Shown piece after piece: positions 1 through 11,049 of a stretch of 64,000 nucleotides of DNA. The translations under genes and the position numbers were made by a program. Position 1 is the first letter of the stretch, and each line of letters opens with the position of its first letter. The notes beneath the pieces are model-generated. The model had not been told where the DNA came from and ran no database searches. It was given only the letters and a program-made list of their open reading frames with translations. This stretch comes from Numida meleagris (Eukaryota > Chordata > Aves > Galliformes > Numididae), in assembly GCF_002078875.1 (NCBI RefSeq), contig NC_034412.1:84679491-84743490 (forward strand). The letters are read 5' to 3'.

Positions 1-2857
1 AAAGAAAGGTTTTGTACAGCCTCTATGTAAATATGCTATACAGGACAGAGATGCTACAAATTAACATTTTTCTTTAATCATCAGATACTAAATATTTTGA
101 TATTAAATTTTTCAGCTATCACATATGATTGAGAGTAATAAAATGCATATTACAATTTGTACAGAATTTTTCAGAATGTTTTTTCTGAATTCAAGGCTTT
201 TTAACATGCTACATCAATTTACAAGGGCTGAATTGCACCCGGGTTCTAAAGGGAAGTACAGAAATGGAAGTTGAAGAAACCTATCTCATACACCTCTGTG
301 TCTTTAGTCCTTTTGCTAGGAATGAATGGGTACAAGCTACTGTCAGTAGCGACACAAGTTTAAGTAATTTAGGTGGTGTGTAGGTGGCTCTCTGGTTCAT
401 CTCTCTGTCAGACAGGAAAAGAACTTCCATCACAAAGGAATTATCTTTCACTTTCCCAAAATGGTAGCTCAGGGCAGAATCCTCAGAGATATCACTTGCA
501 ATTTTTACCTTTCACATTCAAAAGCTTTTTAGGAACCACCAGGTGCTGTGGACATTCAGCTTCACTGAAGAGATTGAGATAAGTCAGACCTAGAGCTGAC
601 AGAAACTGAGTTCAGCAACATACTGACTTATTAGGTTGTTTTGCATGGTTTTCCAAAATTTTGGAAAGTTTTCTTGGGTTTAGGATAAATTTATTATCAG
701 AAGAGGTTAGACCAGTAATCTGACAAGGAGAACTCTTCTCTAGAGTGGAAGAGGCTGATGCTCATGGCCTTTTGACTGAGTAAGACTAAGAACTTCCATC
801 TGGGATCTCATACCCCAAGAAGAGATTGTGACCTCTTTGTGGGTATTTGGTATTATCCAGGAAAGAATCTAGGACATTCCTAGGTTTGACTTAGTTAATA
901 ATTGGGAAATATGTAGATTTAAAATCTTCTGCATTTAGGAGAACATCTTTTAGACTAGTGAATACATATTAAGACTTGTTCATAAGTTTGAAGTGTGTTC
1001 TTTTGTCAAAAAGATCAGTGTAAATTGTATTGTAAGTAAAATGACTGGTTTTAAAAGTGCTCAACAAGCAATTTGAAAGCAAGATTGTAATATTTCAGGT
1101 ATGTTCTTAAGAATGTATAAAATGGTCTTGTGAGAATTATATGCATTAGCCATTACAACAAATAATTTAAGGAAAAAGCAGCAACAAATAACCAACAGAA
1201 GTCTTTCTGCATTTACTGACAGCAGTTTTTTTGAGTGTCTCATCTTCAGCACAGTTGAGGGGGATATAAAAAGAAAGGATCGTTCATACAGGAGTTGGTT
1301 TTCAGCACATTAAATCTTGACTTTTATTCTAATAACAATAGCCAGCAGGGTCTTTAGACATTGTGACTAAAGACTCAGTGAAATACAAAGTTCACACAAA
1401 CTAAAAAATCTGATCATAAGGGTGTCTCCTGGCATGACGAAGTCATCCTGGGCAGTGCAGTCCCTCAGTAGGAAATTTTCATGTACAGTTATTTATTGTA
1501 CTTCGGACACTGGAAGCACTTTCAGTCTTAAATAATTACACCATGTCTACACCAACATGTCTGAATAAATATAGAAAATGAATTCATACTGGCAGTTAGC
1601 ATGTGAAATGAAATAGCATTGAGGAATGGAATTTTCCTGTGAAATAATTTAAAAAAAGAAACACACTTGCCCAAGTCATGTTGACAGGTAATTGTGATAC
1701 AGGGAACAGAATTTAAATCTTAGAGTCAAAGGCTAAATGATTATCTTATTAGAAAGATTTCTTTTGTTATTGAAACAACATATAAAATGAAGAGAAAATA
1801 AAGAAGGAAGCTGATGGATCTAAAGACTTCTCAGAAATCATTATGAAAATCAACAGATTAAATAGAAAGTAATAATTATGCAATTGTTTTTTAAATTCTG
1901 CTGTAAATTTCTATTCAATAGTTAAAAAAACTTCTTAAAACATAAATCATTATTTAAAAAATCCCAAGCAAATTTGTTTATGCCAGTCTGAACTTCAGGA
2001 AAACAGAATTAGAAATCTTTAAGAAGAAATTCCTTAGATGTGTTGAACAAATATTTTCCTTTTTAATCACTGGGAAAAAAAAATCCAGAAATCTACTAAA
2101 CTTGCAAACAGCTGTCAGGAAAATATAAGCATACTTTAGCTCAGTAGGGTGTTGCCTTTCTATTTCAGTAAAAGGGTAATTCACTAGACAGTGACTAAAG
2201 TAAATTTCATAAAATTAATGGAAACTACTATGGCAATTGCAGTGTCTTGCAACTCTATTTTTCATGTTGTGAATTATAGAAATAATGCAACATTATGGAA
2301 ACCAACTCTGACATGATTAACATCAATGTAAAATGGCTGTGGATTCAGTCAGACAAATGAAAATATGACAGAGCATATCTAATGTTAGTGACATCAGCAA
2401 CACGCTCACAATGAATGGCATGTTGTGATGCCATTATCCCCTCACCCTAATGAGTATGTGTGATTCAGGAACAATGACAGGAGAAAAGCACAAGCTCATG
2501 GAGAGGTCTTGTTGAACCATACCTGTAGGTCACATTCTTACAACGTTTACATGTGTTCACATTTGATATTATAAAATAATTTCATGATATGGACACAGAT
2601 GTTAATCTCAACTTGTACTGTTTTTATTACGTGGTGGGTTAAGACACGTAAAACAGACTGTAAACTTTAAACAACCTATTTAATCATTCCATATTTATTG
2701 TGATGGAGATTCCCAGTGATGGCTGACCATAGGTTGCCTAAAATCAGACTGTAGCTAAGGCAATAATTTGTAATTCAACCAACCATATCAAACAGCAAAA
2801 TGGATGTACAATAGTGAGAGAAATGAAGGTCAGTTCTCGTGCTGTTGAATGTAGAAG
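1..2857. other. Unassigned AT-rich DNA, no gene seen
   Basis: This stretch is AT-rich and has no repeat that I recognise. The open frames are at most about 70 codons, lie in scattered frames and lack any domain or splice-like arrangement. A perfect 18 bp palindrome at 650-667 is listed separately. I see no promoter, CpG island or RNA gene. It could be intergenic or intronic; the sequence does not say which. Confidence 0.7.
650..667. repeat. Perfect 18 bp palindrome
   Basis: TTTCCAAAATTTTGGAAA reads the same on both strands with no spacer. The arms are AT-rich with a CC/GG pair. It may be chance in AT-rich DNA. No function is claimed. Confidence 0.8.
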
Positions 2858-4571
2858 TATGGCTACTTAGGACAATGAAAAGGCTGAGGTTCTCAATGCC
2901 TTCTTTACGTCTGTCTTTAAAAGTCAGGCCAGTTATCCTCAGAGTACTCTACTTTCTGACCTGGAAGTCTGGGATGGGGAGCGGAATAAACCCCCCACGA
3001 TTCAGGAGGAAACGGTTAGAGACCTACTACTCCCCCTGGACTGCCACAAGTCCATGGGGCTGGACAAGATCCATCTGAGAGTACTGAGGGAGCTGGCAGA
3101 GGAGATAGCCAAGCTGCTTTCCATCATCTATCGGTGTTCCTGGTCAACTGGAGAGGTCCCAGAAGACTGGAGACTTGCCACCGTGACTCCCATCTACAAG
3201 AGGGGTTGTAAGGAGGATCCAGGGAACTACAGGCCTGTCAGCCTGACCTCGGTGCCAGGGAAGGTGATGGAGCAGCTTGTCCTCAGGGAGATCACGCGGC
3301 ATTTGCAGGACAACCGGGGGATCAGGCCCAGCCAGCATGGGTTTGTGAAGGGCAGGTCCTGCTTGACCAACCTGATCTCCTATGATCGAGTGACTCACCT
3401 GGTGGTTGAGGGAAAGGCTGTTGATGTGGTCTACCTAGACTTCAGCCTTCGACACTGTCTCCCACAGTATTCTCCTGGAGAAGCTGCCAGCCCGTGGCTT
3501 GGACAGGTACACTCTTTCCTGGGTAAGGAGCTGGCTGGAGGGCCGGGCCCAGAGAGTAATGGTGAATGGAGTTAAATCCAGCTGGTGACCGGTTATGAGT
3601 GGTGTTCCCCAGGGGTTGGTGCTGGGGCCCATCCTTTTCAGTACCTTTACTGATGACCTGGATGAGGGCATCAAGAGCACCCTCAGTAAGTTTGCAGATG
3701 ACACCAAGCTGGCTGGATCTGCCTGGGGGTAGCAAGGCCCTACAGAGAGATCTGGACAGGCTGGATCTCTGGGCTGAAGCCAACGGGATGAGGTTCAACA
3801 AGACCAAGTGCCGGGTCCTGCACTTTGGCCACAACGACCCCAGTCAATGCTACAGGCTTGGGGCAGAGTGGCTGGAAGACTGTGTAGAGGAAACGGACCT
3901 GGGGGTATTGGTCGACACTCGGCTGAGCATGAGCCAGTAGTGTGCCCAGGTGGCCAAGAAGGCCAATGGCATCCTGGCTTGTATCAGAAATAGTGTTGCT
4001 AGCCAGTTGGAGTAGGGAAGTCATTCTCCCTCTGTACTCAGCACTGGTGAGGCCGCACCTCGAGTCCTGTGTCGTTTTTGGGCCCCTCACTGCAAGAAAG
4101 ACATTGAGGCCCTGGAGTGCGTTCAGAGGAGGGCGACGAAGCTGGTGAGGGGTCTGGAGTACAGGCCTTATGAGGAGTGGCTGAGGGAGCTGGGATTGTT
4201 CAGTCTGGAGAAGAGGAAGCTCAGGGGAGACCTCATCGCTCTCTATAACTACTTGAAGGGAGGTTGTAGTGAGCTGGGGGTCGGCCTCTTCTCTCTTGTA
4301 ACTAGTGACAGGACGAGGGGGAATGGCCTCAAGTTGCACCAGGGGAGATTTAGGCTGGACATTAGGAAATTCTACTTTTCTGCAAGAGCGGTCAGGCTCT
4401 GGAACGGGCTGCCCAGGGAGGTGGTTGAGTCACCGTCCCTGGAGGTGTTCAAGAAACGTTTAGATGTTGTGTTGAGAGACATGGTTTAGTGGGGTTATTG
4501 CTGGTAGGTGGATGGTTGGATGGATGATCTTGTAGGTCTTTTCCAACCTAGCTAATTCTATGATTCTATGA
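2858..4571 (+). mobile_element. CR1 LINE, 5'-truncated, 3'-complete
   Basis: This is the longest CR1 (chicken repeat 1) non-LTR retrotransposon in the window. Its 3' end is intact: the RT frame is followed by a short UTR ending in tandem ATTCTATG-type octamers (to about 4571), the CR1 hallmark in place of a poly(A) tail. The 5' end is truncated near 2858, as usual for target-primed reverse transcription that stops early, so the endonuclease part and ORF1 are missing. It belongs to the same young subfamily as the minus-strand copy at 43.2-44.2 kb. Wherever they overlap the two differ by only a few percent by eye, mostly single bases plus a few small indels. The exact 5' boundary is uncertain by some tens of bases. 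Confidence 0.95.
2871..4489 (+). pseudogene. Broken CR1 reverse transcriptase frame
   Basis: This is the remnant of the CR1 ORF2 reverse transcriptase, which copies element RNA into DNA at a nicked target. Reading starts just after an in-frame TAG at 2868. RT blocks appear in order: the NEKAEVLNAFF region (2874), the EDPGNYRPVSLTSVPGK block (about 3210), HGF.KGRSCLTNL, VVYLDFS (to about 3444), SGVPQG (about 3597), and the catalytic FADD at 3691-3702. The C-terminal part from 4145 to the natural stop at 4487-4489 is intact. Damage: a 5 bp loss after LDFS (about 3445) shifts the frame, TGA replaces a Gln codon near 3582, about 10 bp are lost after FADD (about 3715), TAG replaces Gln at 3938-3940, there is a further stop near 4013, and a one-base shift lies in the T5 run at 4075-4079. 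It cannot encode an active enzyme. Confidence 0.9.
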
Positions 4572-4839
4572 TACTAAGTATGTGATGAAATTAAATATAA
4601 GTTTTCACCATTCTTGAAAAACAGAAAGCAAGCGAAACGAACTTCCATTCCTCTGTGGTTTAAAAGTTTCCCTCTCCCTCCCCACAACTGTGGCTGAATG
4701 GTCACATCAAGAGAGCTGTACATTATTATTCATTTCATGCCAGCTAAAAAGGAAAACAGACTCATACGTATTTGTATCTAATGTATGAATAATATTTTGT
4801 AGGTATTTCTTTTTAGCGTTTCACTAATAATAATAAGCT

Positions 4840-4882
4840 AAACAAAAACAAACAAAAACAAAAACAAACACACACAAAAAAA
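4840..4882. repeat. (AAAAC)n/(ACA)n low-complexity tract
   Basis: Tandem AAACA/AAAAACA units grade into an ACACAC run. This is an imperfect microsatellite. Confidence 0.9.
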
Positions 4883-7800
4883 CTCACGCTACTTTGCCAT
4901 GGGTATTTTCTGCACAGATGAGCAGAATCAGCCAACGTCTGATTTTGACAATGGTCATTCTGTAGACTATTGTAAAAATTTGGGCCTTTTGGACCTAGAT
5001 GTTATCAAAGTCCCGTGGGGAGAGAGCCTGCTGCATAATATCTGAAAAACTCCTGTTATTTTCTACATTATTTCTTATTATGTTAAATATGTTAACTATG
5101 ATAGAAGCATCTTGCCACCTTGTTTCACCTCACAGCTGCATGCTAGGATCTTTTATCTACAGATGCTCACCTGCATAAATATCTCTAAAGCTGTCAGCAT
5201 AAATATAGGCAAATCTACAACAGATGCACCAGTGCAACTTTGGAAGAATTCTTCATGGACACAAAACCAACAACTTCTCCCTTCCCATCATATTTTTTTC
5301 TTTTTGATCTTGAGGAACACATCTGTGCCATCTTCACTTCAGTGTTGTGCTTCACTGTTACATAAAGGGCTCTCTCCCACCTCACCTCATACTTTCTGGC
5401 CATAGTTGTGAAAATTGATTTGTTCAGATTCTAAATTGTGCTTCTTTTTAAAACATGAATGTAAAAAAATTCAAACATACATAAAAGGGAGAGAAGAGAG
5501 AGAAAAGTATAAAGGTGTATCTTTGAATCGAAGAGGCAGGTTAGCATGGAACTTCTTATTTATTTATTTAAAAGAAATTATGGGCAATAGGATGATAAGT
5601 AAGCATACAAATTTTTATGAAATTCCATAAAAACCCTCCTAGCTAATGAACACTTAATATAAAAATATTTGAGGATTATTAATTCCAGAGACACTGAGGT
5701 TTGTCAATAAGACAGTCCAAACCACAGATGGGAATTTCATATGCATTTCAACCAGCAAACACAAGCTGTAATGAAAGCTCAGATACAAAGCCGTCAAAGA
5801 ATCAAGGATCACTTGTTAGCAGAATAAGAGAAGCTGAGGTGTTTGGCACATGCAGGACTGCAGGAAGTCAGCAGGACATACTTCCATTTGTTTATGGTAC
5901 ATAAAGAATGTGGACTGAATTAAATAAACAGAGATATGGTATTTAGTCCTTGATTGACTGAACCCCAAGCATGCCAAAAGCATAAATTAATCAAAAGTAG
6001 GTCTGCAGACAGAAAAAAAATGTATGATCCTTTTGCTATTAGAATATAGGAAAACAGGATTGTATAGTGCAGCAACAATTCTGTAGATGTCTACTTACAC
6101 AATCGGGCTGTATTCTAAAACACATAAAATGCATTACCTATATTCCCTTTCTACTCTGACAAAGATTCAAGACAACATTTTGCAAGAAATACATTGGAAG
6201 ATCAATTTTTTTTTTATAAAAAAATAAATCAGACAGCTATCATATTGATTAAATACCTACAAATCCTTACAAGCCCTAGATAGGCGTAACTGCTTCCTAG
6301 GGATGTTATTTACCCATTGTGGAGGTAAAAGTTTCTCTTAATTTCAACAGAATGGAAAGAGGTCATGCGCAGAGGATCCAAACAGCCAGAAACATTTGAG
6401 AAGAAAAATCTGCCCCATGATTTTATATTTATAAAGGTGTAAGGAGGTCTGCAGAAGAAGAGGTCAGTGTATACCCCAGGTCAATATTATAGAATTTCCC
6501 ATGAAATATGACTTTAACTTGGAAAGTTTTAGGAAGCTTTGAGGTTGTTACAAGAGGTTTCATAATAAAAATTTATTTGCAGTCCAAAACCCATAGAAAA
6601 TACATGTAGGTCTATTGTGATTTTCTATATCTTATTTTTTCTATTTGCATTAAATTATAACTTGCTGTGTAAATTGCGTTACCTACACAATTACGTGGAA
6701 CTGCTGTGTACATACTGAAGGTCAGAATTTTTTTTGAGGGGAGGAAGGAAAGAAATATAAAATGCACTTATCTAGAATAGATTTCTCATCACAGGACAGA
6801 GGAGGAGAGCAGGTATCAGCAGCTGTAACACCTATGACCACCTCCTTGTGTAAGCCGCGCACTTTGTGAACGAACACTGGATAAGTGTTATAACCTTCCC
6901 TTCAGATTGCTGCAGAGCCATAATGGCAGCTATGGGTCAGCAGCTGTCAGTAAAGAATTCTCCTCTTCTGCGTCATGTTTCAAACCAGGGCTTGTGGTTA
7001 GCTGCCTCCTGATGGCCAGGTAGAGGGAGCACCAGGTAGTGCCCTCATTTTGTTCTTCTGGTGGGATCGGGACACCTGGGGTTCACTTTGCGTAGGGAAT
7101 ATAAATAAATATTTCTATTAATCTGATATGATTCTGGTTTCTGAAGATTCACAATATCCTTGTGTAGCTACATATAGAGGTATATAAAATGGAGCCCTGA
7201 CTATGCTCCCAATCAGATGCATTATTGTTTTGTACAATTTGTTTGAACACAGTTTTGTTGCTCTAGTAGAACTGATTACTGAATTCTTTTTGTCAGTCTC
7301 TAATACTGAATATAAAAGGGATGCAATGGTGGGCAAGGGGATGCTGAGGAAACCACAGATCTCCTTTGCTTCTGATGAAATAAGAGTGATGGTGTTTGGG
7401 GGCAAATGTGCAGAAATCTTTTTATTTCTTCCTGTAATTTAGAACAGTTACCTACATGTGAATCTTATAAAACATGCAGAATATGGTCAGGAAAGAACAG
7501 GTGTCTCTGAGTAAATGCTAGTTAAATTGACCTCGATAAAATAATTAAATGATGTCTCATTATGCTCCACAGTAAACTTCTGTTTAGTTCAAAACAGAGT
7601 ATGAGAAAAATACCAGGAAAATGTGCAAAATGCCAAAGGAGGAGTGAGATCTGAGCATGACTGAATGTTACTTTTAAGCCTATATTCCTCCTTTGATGCA
7701 GGCTTATAAATCCAATTAACATTAATGAGAAATGTGTTGTGCCCACATGCAAACGATGAGCTGAGAACCCCTACTGCCCCCCTGTAGAATTCTTTGTATG

Positions 7801-7957
7801 TTTCAAATATTGAGCTGTTACATTTAAAGCAGATTTTGACTTGAAGATTTTCAAAGTTTTATGTTTATTCCACCTAAATAAAAGCGAATAGTGGCAAAAT
7901 GGCTTCTATAATGTTTTGCAAAAACATCAATAAGGTCTTTTATTTTTCTGCATGTTT

Positions 7958-7987
7958 AAAAAAAAACAAAAACAACAACAACAAAAT
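7958..7987. repeat. A-rich / (AAC)n tract
   Basis: A run of A is followed by about four AAC units. Simple low-complexity sequence. Confidence 0.85.
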
Positions 7988-8479
7988 AACATTAATGTAT
8001 TTTGCACAGATCACATAACCTACATTGTATAAAAGTGCTGACAGTTCTGTAAATAATGTTTTGTGAGGTGTTCATGTTAGGTTTCTAAAAAGAGAAATAA
8101 TAAATCAAATGAAGAGGGGGTGGGAAAATGGGTCCTGATCTGGAGTAAATTAATCAGTGGTGTCAACAAGAGCTTAGATCTGCAGAAAGAGTACTCCTCC
8201 TTCAAAGAAACAAAAATCTTCAAAATGGAATGAAAGACTTCAATTGTTTCCTGAAACAGATTTTAAAATGAGGAAAGTAAGTCATCTGCATTATTAATCA
8301 CAAAAACACATCCTACGAATTTTAATATTGTATTTATAATTTCCTACTTAACGCAGTATTCCTCACAACCCGACAAGGTGACGATCCCAGAACCAAAACA
8401 GATGGTCTGTAAAAAGATCTGCAGATCCTCACTTCTAATGAATCTCAAGAATCCGTCAGGATTTATAATAAAGCAACTC

Positions 8480-8510
8480 TTAGGTCCCTTCCAACCCAAA
8501 CTATTTCGTG
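8480..8510 (+). mobile_element. CR1 3'-tail scrap
   Basis: A roughly 31 bp stretch (TTAGGTCCCTTCCAACCC then AAACTATTTCGTG) closely resembles the CR1 3' UTR just before the terminal octamers, in plus orientation. Nothing upstream is recognisable as CR1, so it is either a very short insertion or the surviving end of an old one. Its small size limits certainty. Confidence 0.5.
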
Positions 8511-9338
8511 CTTATACTCATACATATAAAAATAAATGTACTTCTTCAGTAGCTTCTTTAGCAATACTTATATGAAACCAGTTAGCTATATCTGGAGGGT
8601 TTCATATCTAACTTAAGGGACATCTTGCTGCTCCACAGATGGTGTTATAATGCTATCTTTTAAGCTTTAATTGAACTTTTTCCTTTCAAGATCAGCATGT
8701 GTACATATTTTTATTATTATTACTATCAATTTTGCTCTGACAGCTACTTCAAATTCAGACAACTTTCCACTTTCCCTGCTAGCCCTTTCATTACTTTCCT
8801 ATCTTCTTGGCATGGGAAAAAAAAACAGCATCAAAATTTCTCAATCTGCCACTGGGTTCCTCCTCATTCCCTACCTGTACTGTGTGTCAACTGTTCACTC
8901 CTCTCTTGATTAGTAAGTCAAATGAAGATCTGTAATTTTTTCATTTCTGCCACATTCTGACTCTTTTGGAATCATCTCCTCATCCCAGGTATTCTAAAGC
9001 TGGAGGACCACTATCCATTCCTGCTCTTTCAAGCTGGGTCACAGGAGGCTGCAACAAGGAAATTACAAAATACAAAGATAGACTTTATATGCCATGGCTA
9101 TTAAAGTATTTCGTAAAAGAAAAACAACATTGGATCAAGGTTTAAACAGATTTCTACCAGGTAGATTATTCCTGATGATCCTCTCATTTTGAATCATTAA
9201 AAGAATGTGTTCCTTTAGCACTTAGGCGCTTCCCAGCCTGTTGAGTTACTGCTCCAAAACAATGCAACTTCCATTCATCTTCCAGTTGCTTCAGCTTCTC
9301 GAGACTGACCAGAAAGGAAAGCAGCATGAAATACGGTT

Positions 9339-9441
9339 GCTGTACTTGAAAGAAGGGGACAGACTCTTTAGCAGGCTCTGTTGTGATAGGACAAGGGGAA
9401 ATCATTTCAAACTAACAGAGGGAATGTATAGATTGGATTTA
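9339..9441 (+). mobile_element. Internal CR1 fragment lacking the 3' end
   Basis: The stretch beginning GAAGGGGACAGACTC and running through the segment that encodes the SDRTRGN-like motif (here CDRTRGNHFKL) to a GATTGGATTTA end matches the same region of the CR1 copies at about 11.99-12.08 kb and 51.76-51.85 kb. The last roughly 200 bp of the element, including the octamers, are absent. CR1 insertions are anchored at the 3' end, so loss of that end implies a later deletion. It is too short to encode anything. Confidence 0.8.
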
Positions 9442-11049
9442 TCCAAGCATCTCCTTGCTTTTCATCAGTTTGTACTTTGAGTCCAAACAGCAGAAATGGT
9501 CAAATAGTCAGTGAAACTCAATTGCAAGTTTCAGCTGACTTCATGCTGAAAACACATGAAACGTAAGAACTACAGAATTACTCAAACTTCTTAATAAATC
9601 ATGGCTTCGTGGAAATCCGTGATGGAAAACATAATCAACCATGATGGCATGTTATCTAATATGACTAGTTTGAGGGTTTTATTGCGTCTTGTTTTCAAAG
9701 TCCTACAGTCATTGTGAAAACTTTTCAGAGTCCTCTAAATTACAGAATGCAATATAATAGTAAGTAGAAAAGAGATGCTTCCTAAACTTGGCAGAATATA
9801 TATCTCATTCGAGACATCATAATGGATCTTTCTCTCCTAGAAAAAATTTTCACAACTTTTAAACTATATGTTAGTTTTGGCTTATTTTATTCTTTTATTT
9901 TATTGTAACTTCTTCCATATATATGCCCTCTGTAATACACAGAAACCATTTTCTACTCCTGAAATCCTTCAGTTAACTGTAGAGACCAATCACACAGTTG
10001 TGCAATTTCCTTTTACTGTCATTTTTGGCTCTTTTAATTCTCCCTCAATCCCTTCTCTCTAACCTCCGTTGATCATTGCTGATGTTCACTGTACTACCTC
10101 TTCTCTGTGATAATGTGATGCTGCTTGTTATTTTCTATAGGAATCTCTCCCAAGGACTAGAGTTTCAATTTGATTTGAAATTCTACATGTATTGAGTTCT
10201 TTATAGAAAAGTTGTGGAGCTCTAGTGTGTGCCTCCCAATAGCCCCCAACTAGTAGAAATTCTCTTGTTGTTCAAGTGGAAGAGGCCTATGATTTCAGAG
10301 CAGAAAGTTGTAATTTCCTCTTCATTCATTCATTCAGTCTGCTGGTAAATGTGATTTCTGAGTATACAAGCATTCATGAATGGTTTTATAATGATCCTGC
10401 AGTAAATTAATGTGATTTAATCTGAAGAGACTTGAAGGCTGCAGCTGCATCAGATAATGCTGCCCTCCTCCTGAAGTGTAGCAGCAGTTTTGGTGGTATA
10501 CAGAAAAGAAGTACACAGAGGGTCCAATGGTAAACAGAACAGAAACATATATATATGTGTATATCCAGATGTATATAAACTTCAGACCATTATTTCTGCT
10601 ACCTTACTAACAGTAGAACTGCAGAAAAGTTGCTGATGAGGGACTATAGATTCAAAAAGAAAAGGGTTGGGCAACTGGAACTGAAGAGAGGGAAACGTAG
10701 CCAGAAGGAAAATAAAGATGTTGAGTTAGAGCTTACACTGTGAAATATTGAGAAGCAGAGAGCCTTTGCAAAACATAGCTCAGTGAAACCTGCAGGGCAT
10801 AGCTACAGCCACAAATATAAAAATATGGACGATTCATTCACTTGTAAACACTCCAGTTTTCCTTGAAGGTAAAACAAGACAGTGAAAAAAAGGACAAAGA
10901 AATCAAAATTCAGAGAAGATACTAAAAATAAAACCTTAGAAAAGCATAGATACAGAAATGCAATGTTCTGTCTGGGAAGTTAAGAAACTGAAGATGGAAA
11001 CTGTAAGATGTCCCATTCAACTACGTAAGGCATATGAAAGAGAGGGAGC
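9442..11049. other. Unassigned DNA, no gene seen
   Basis: AT-rich sequence with no recognisable gene or dispersed repeat. A short AT/GT microsatellite lies at about 10546-10580. Open frames stay under 65 codons and have no features. Confidence 0.6.

Larger units (their letters stand above)
4572..9338. other. Unassigned DNA with simple repeats
   Basis: Mostly AT-rich and without a recognisable gene. Apart from two A/C-rich tracts and one CR1 tail scrap (listed separately), nothing is assignable. About 6785-7100 is more GC-rich than its surroundings and could be an old repeat or a conserved element, but I cannot name it. Short open frames here (under 100 codons) show no domain. Confidence 0.6.

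Noticed and set aside
650..667. 18 bp palindrome as a regulatory site
   Set aside because: AT-rich palindromes of this size are expected occasionally in 64 kb; nothing nearby gives it a role.
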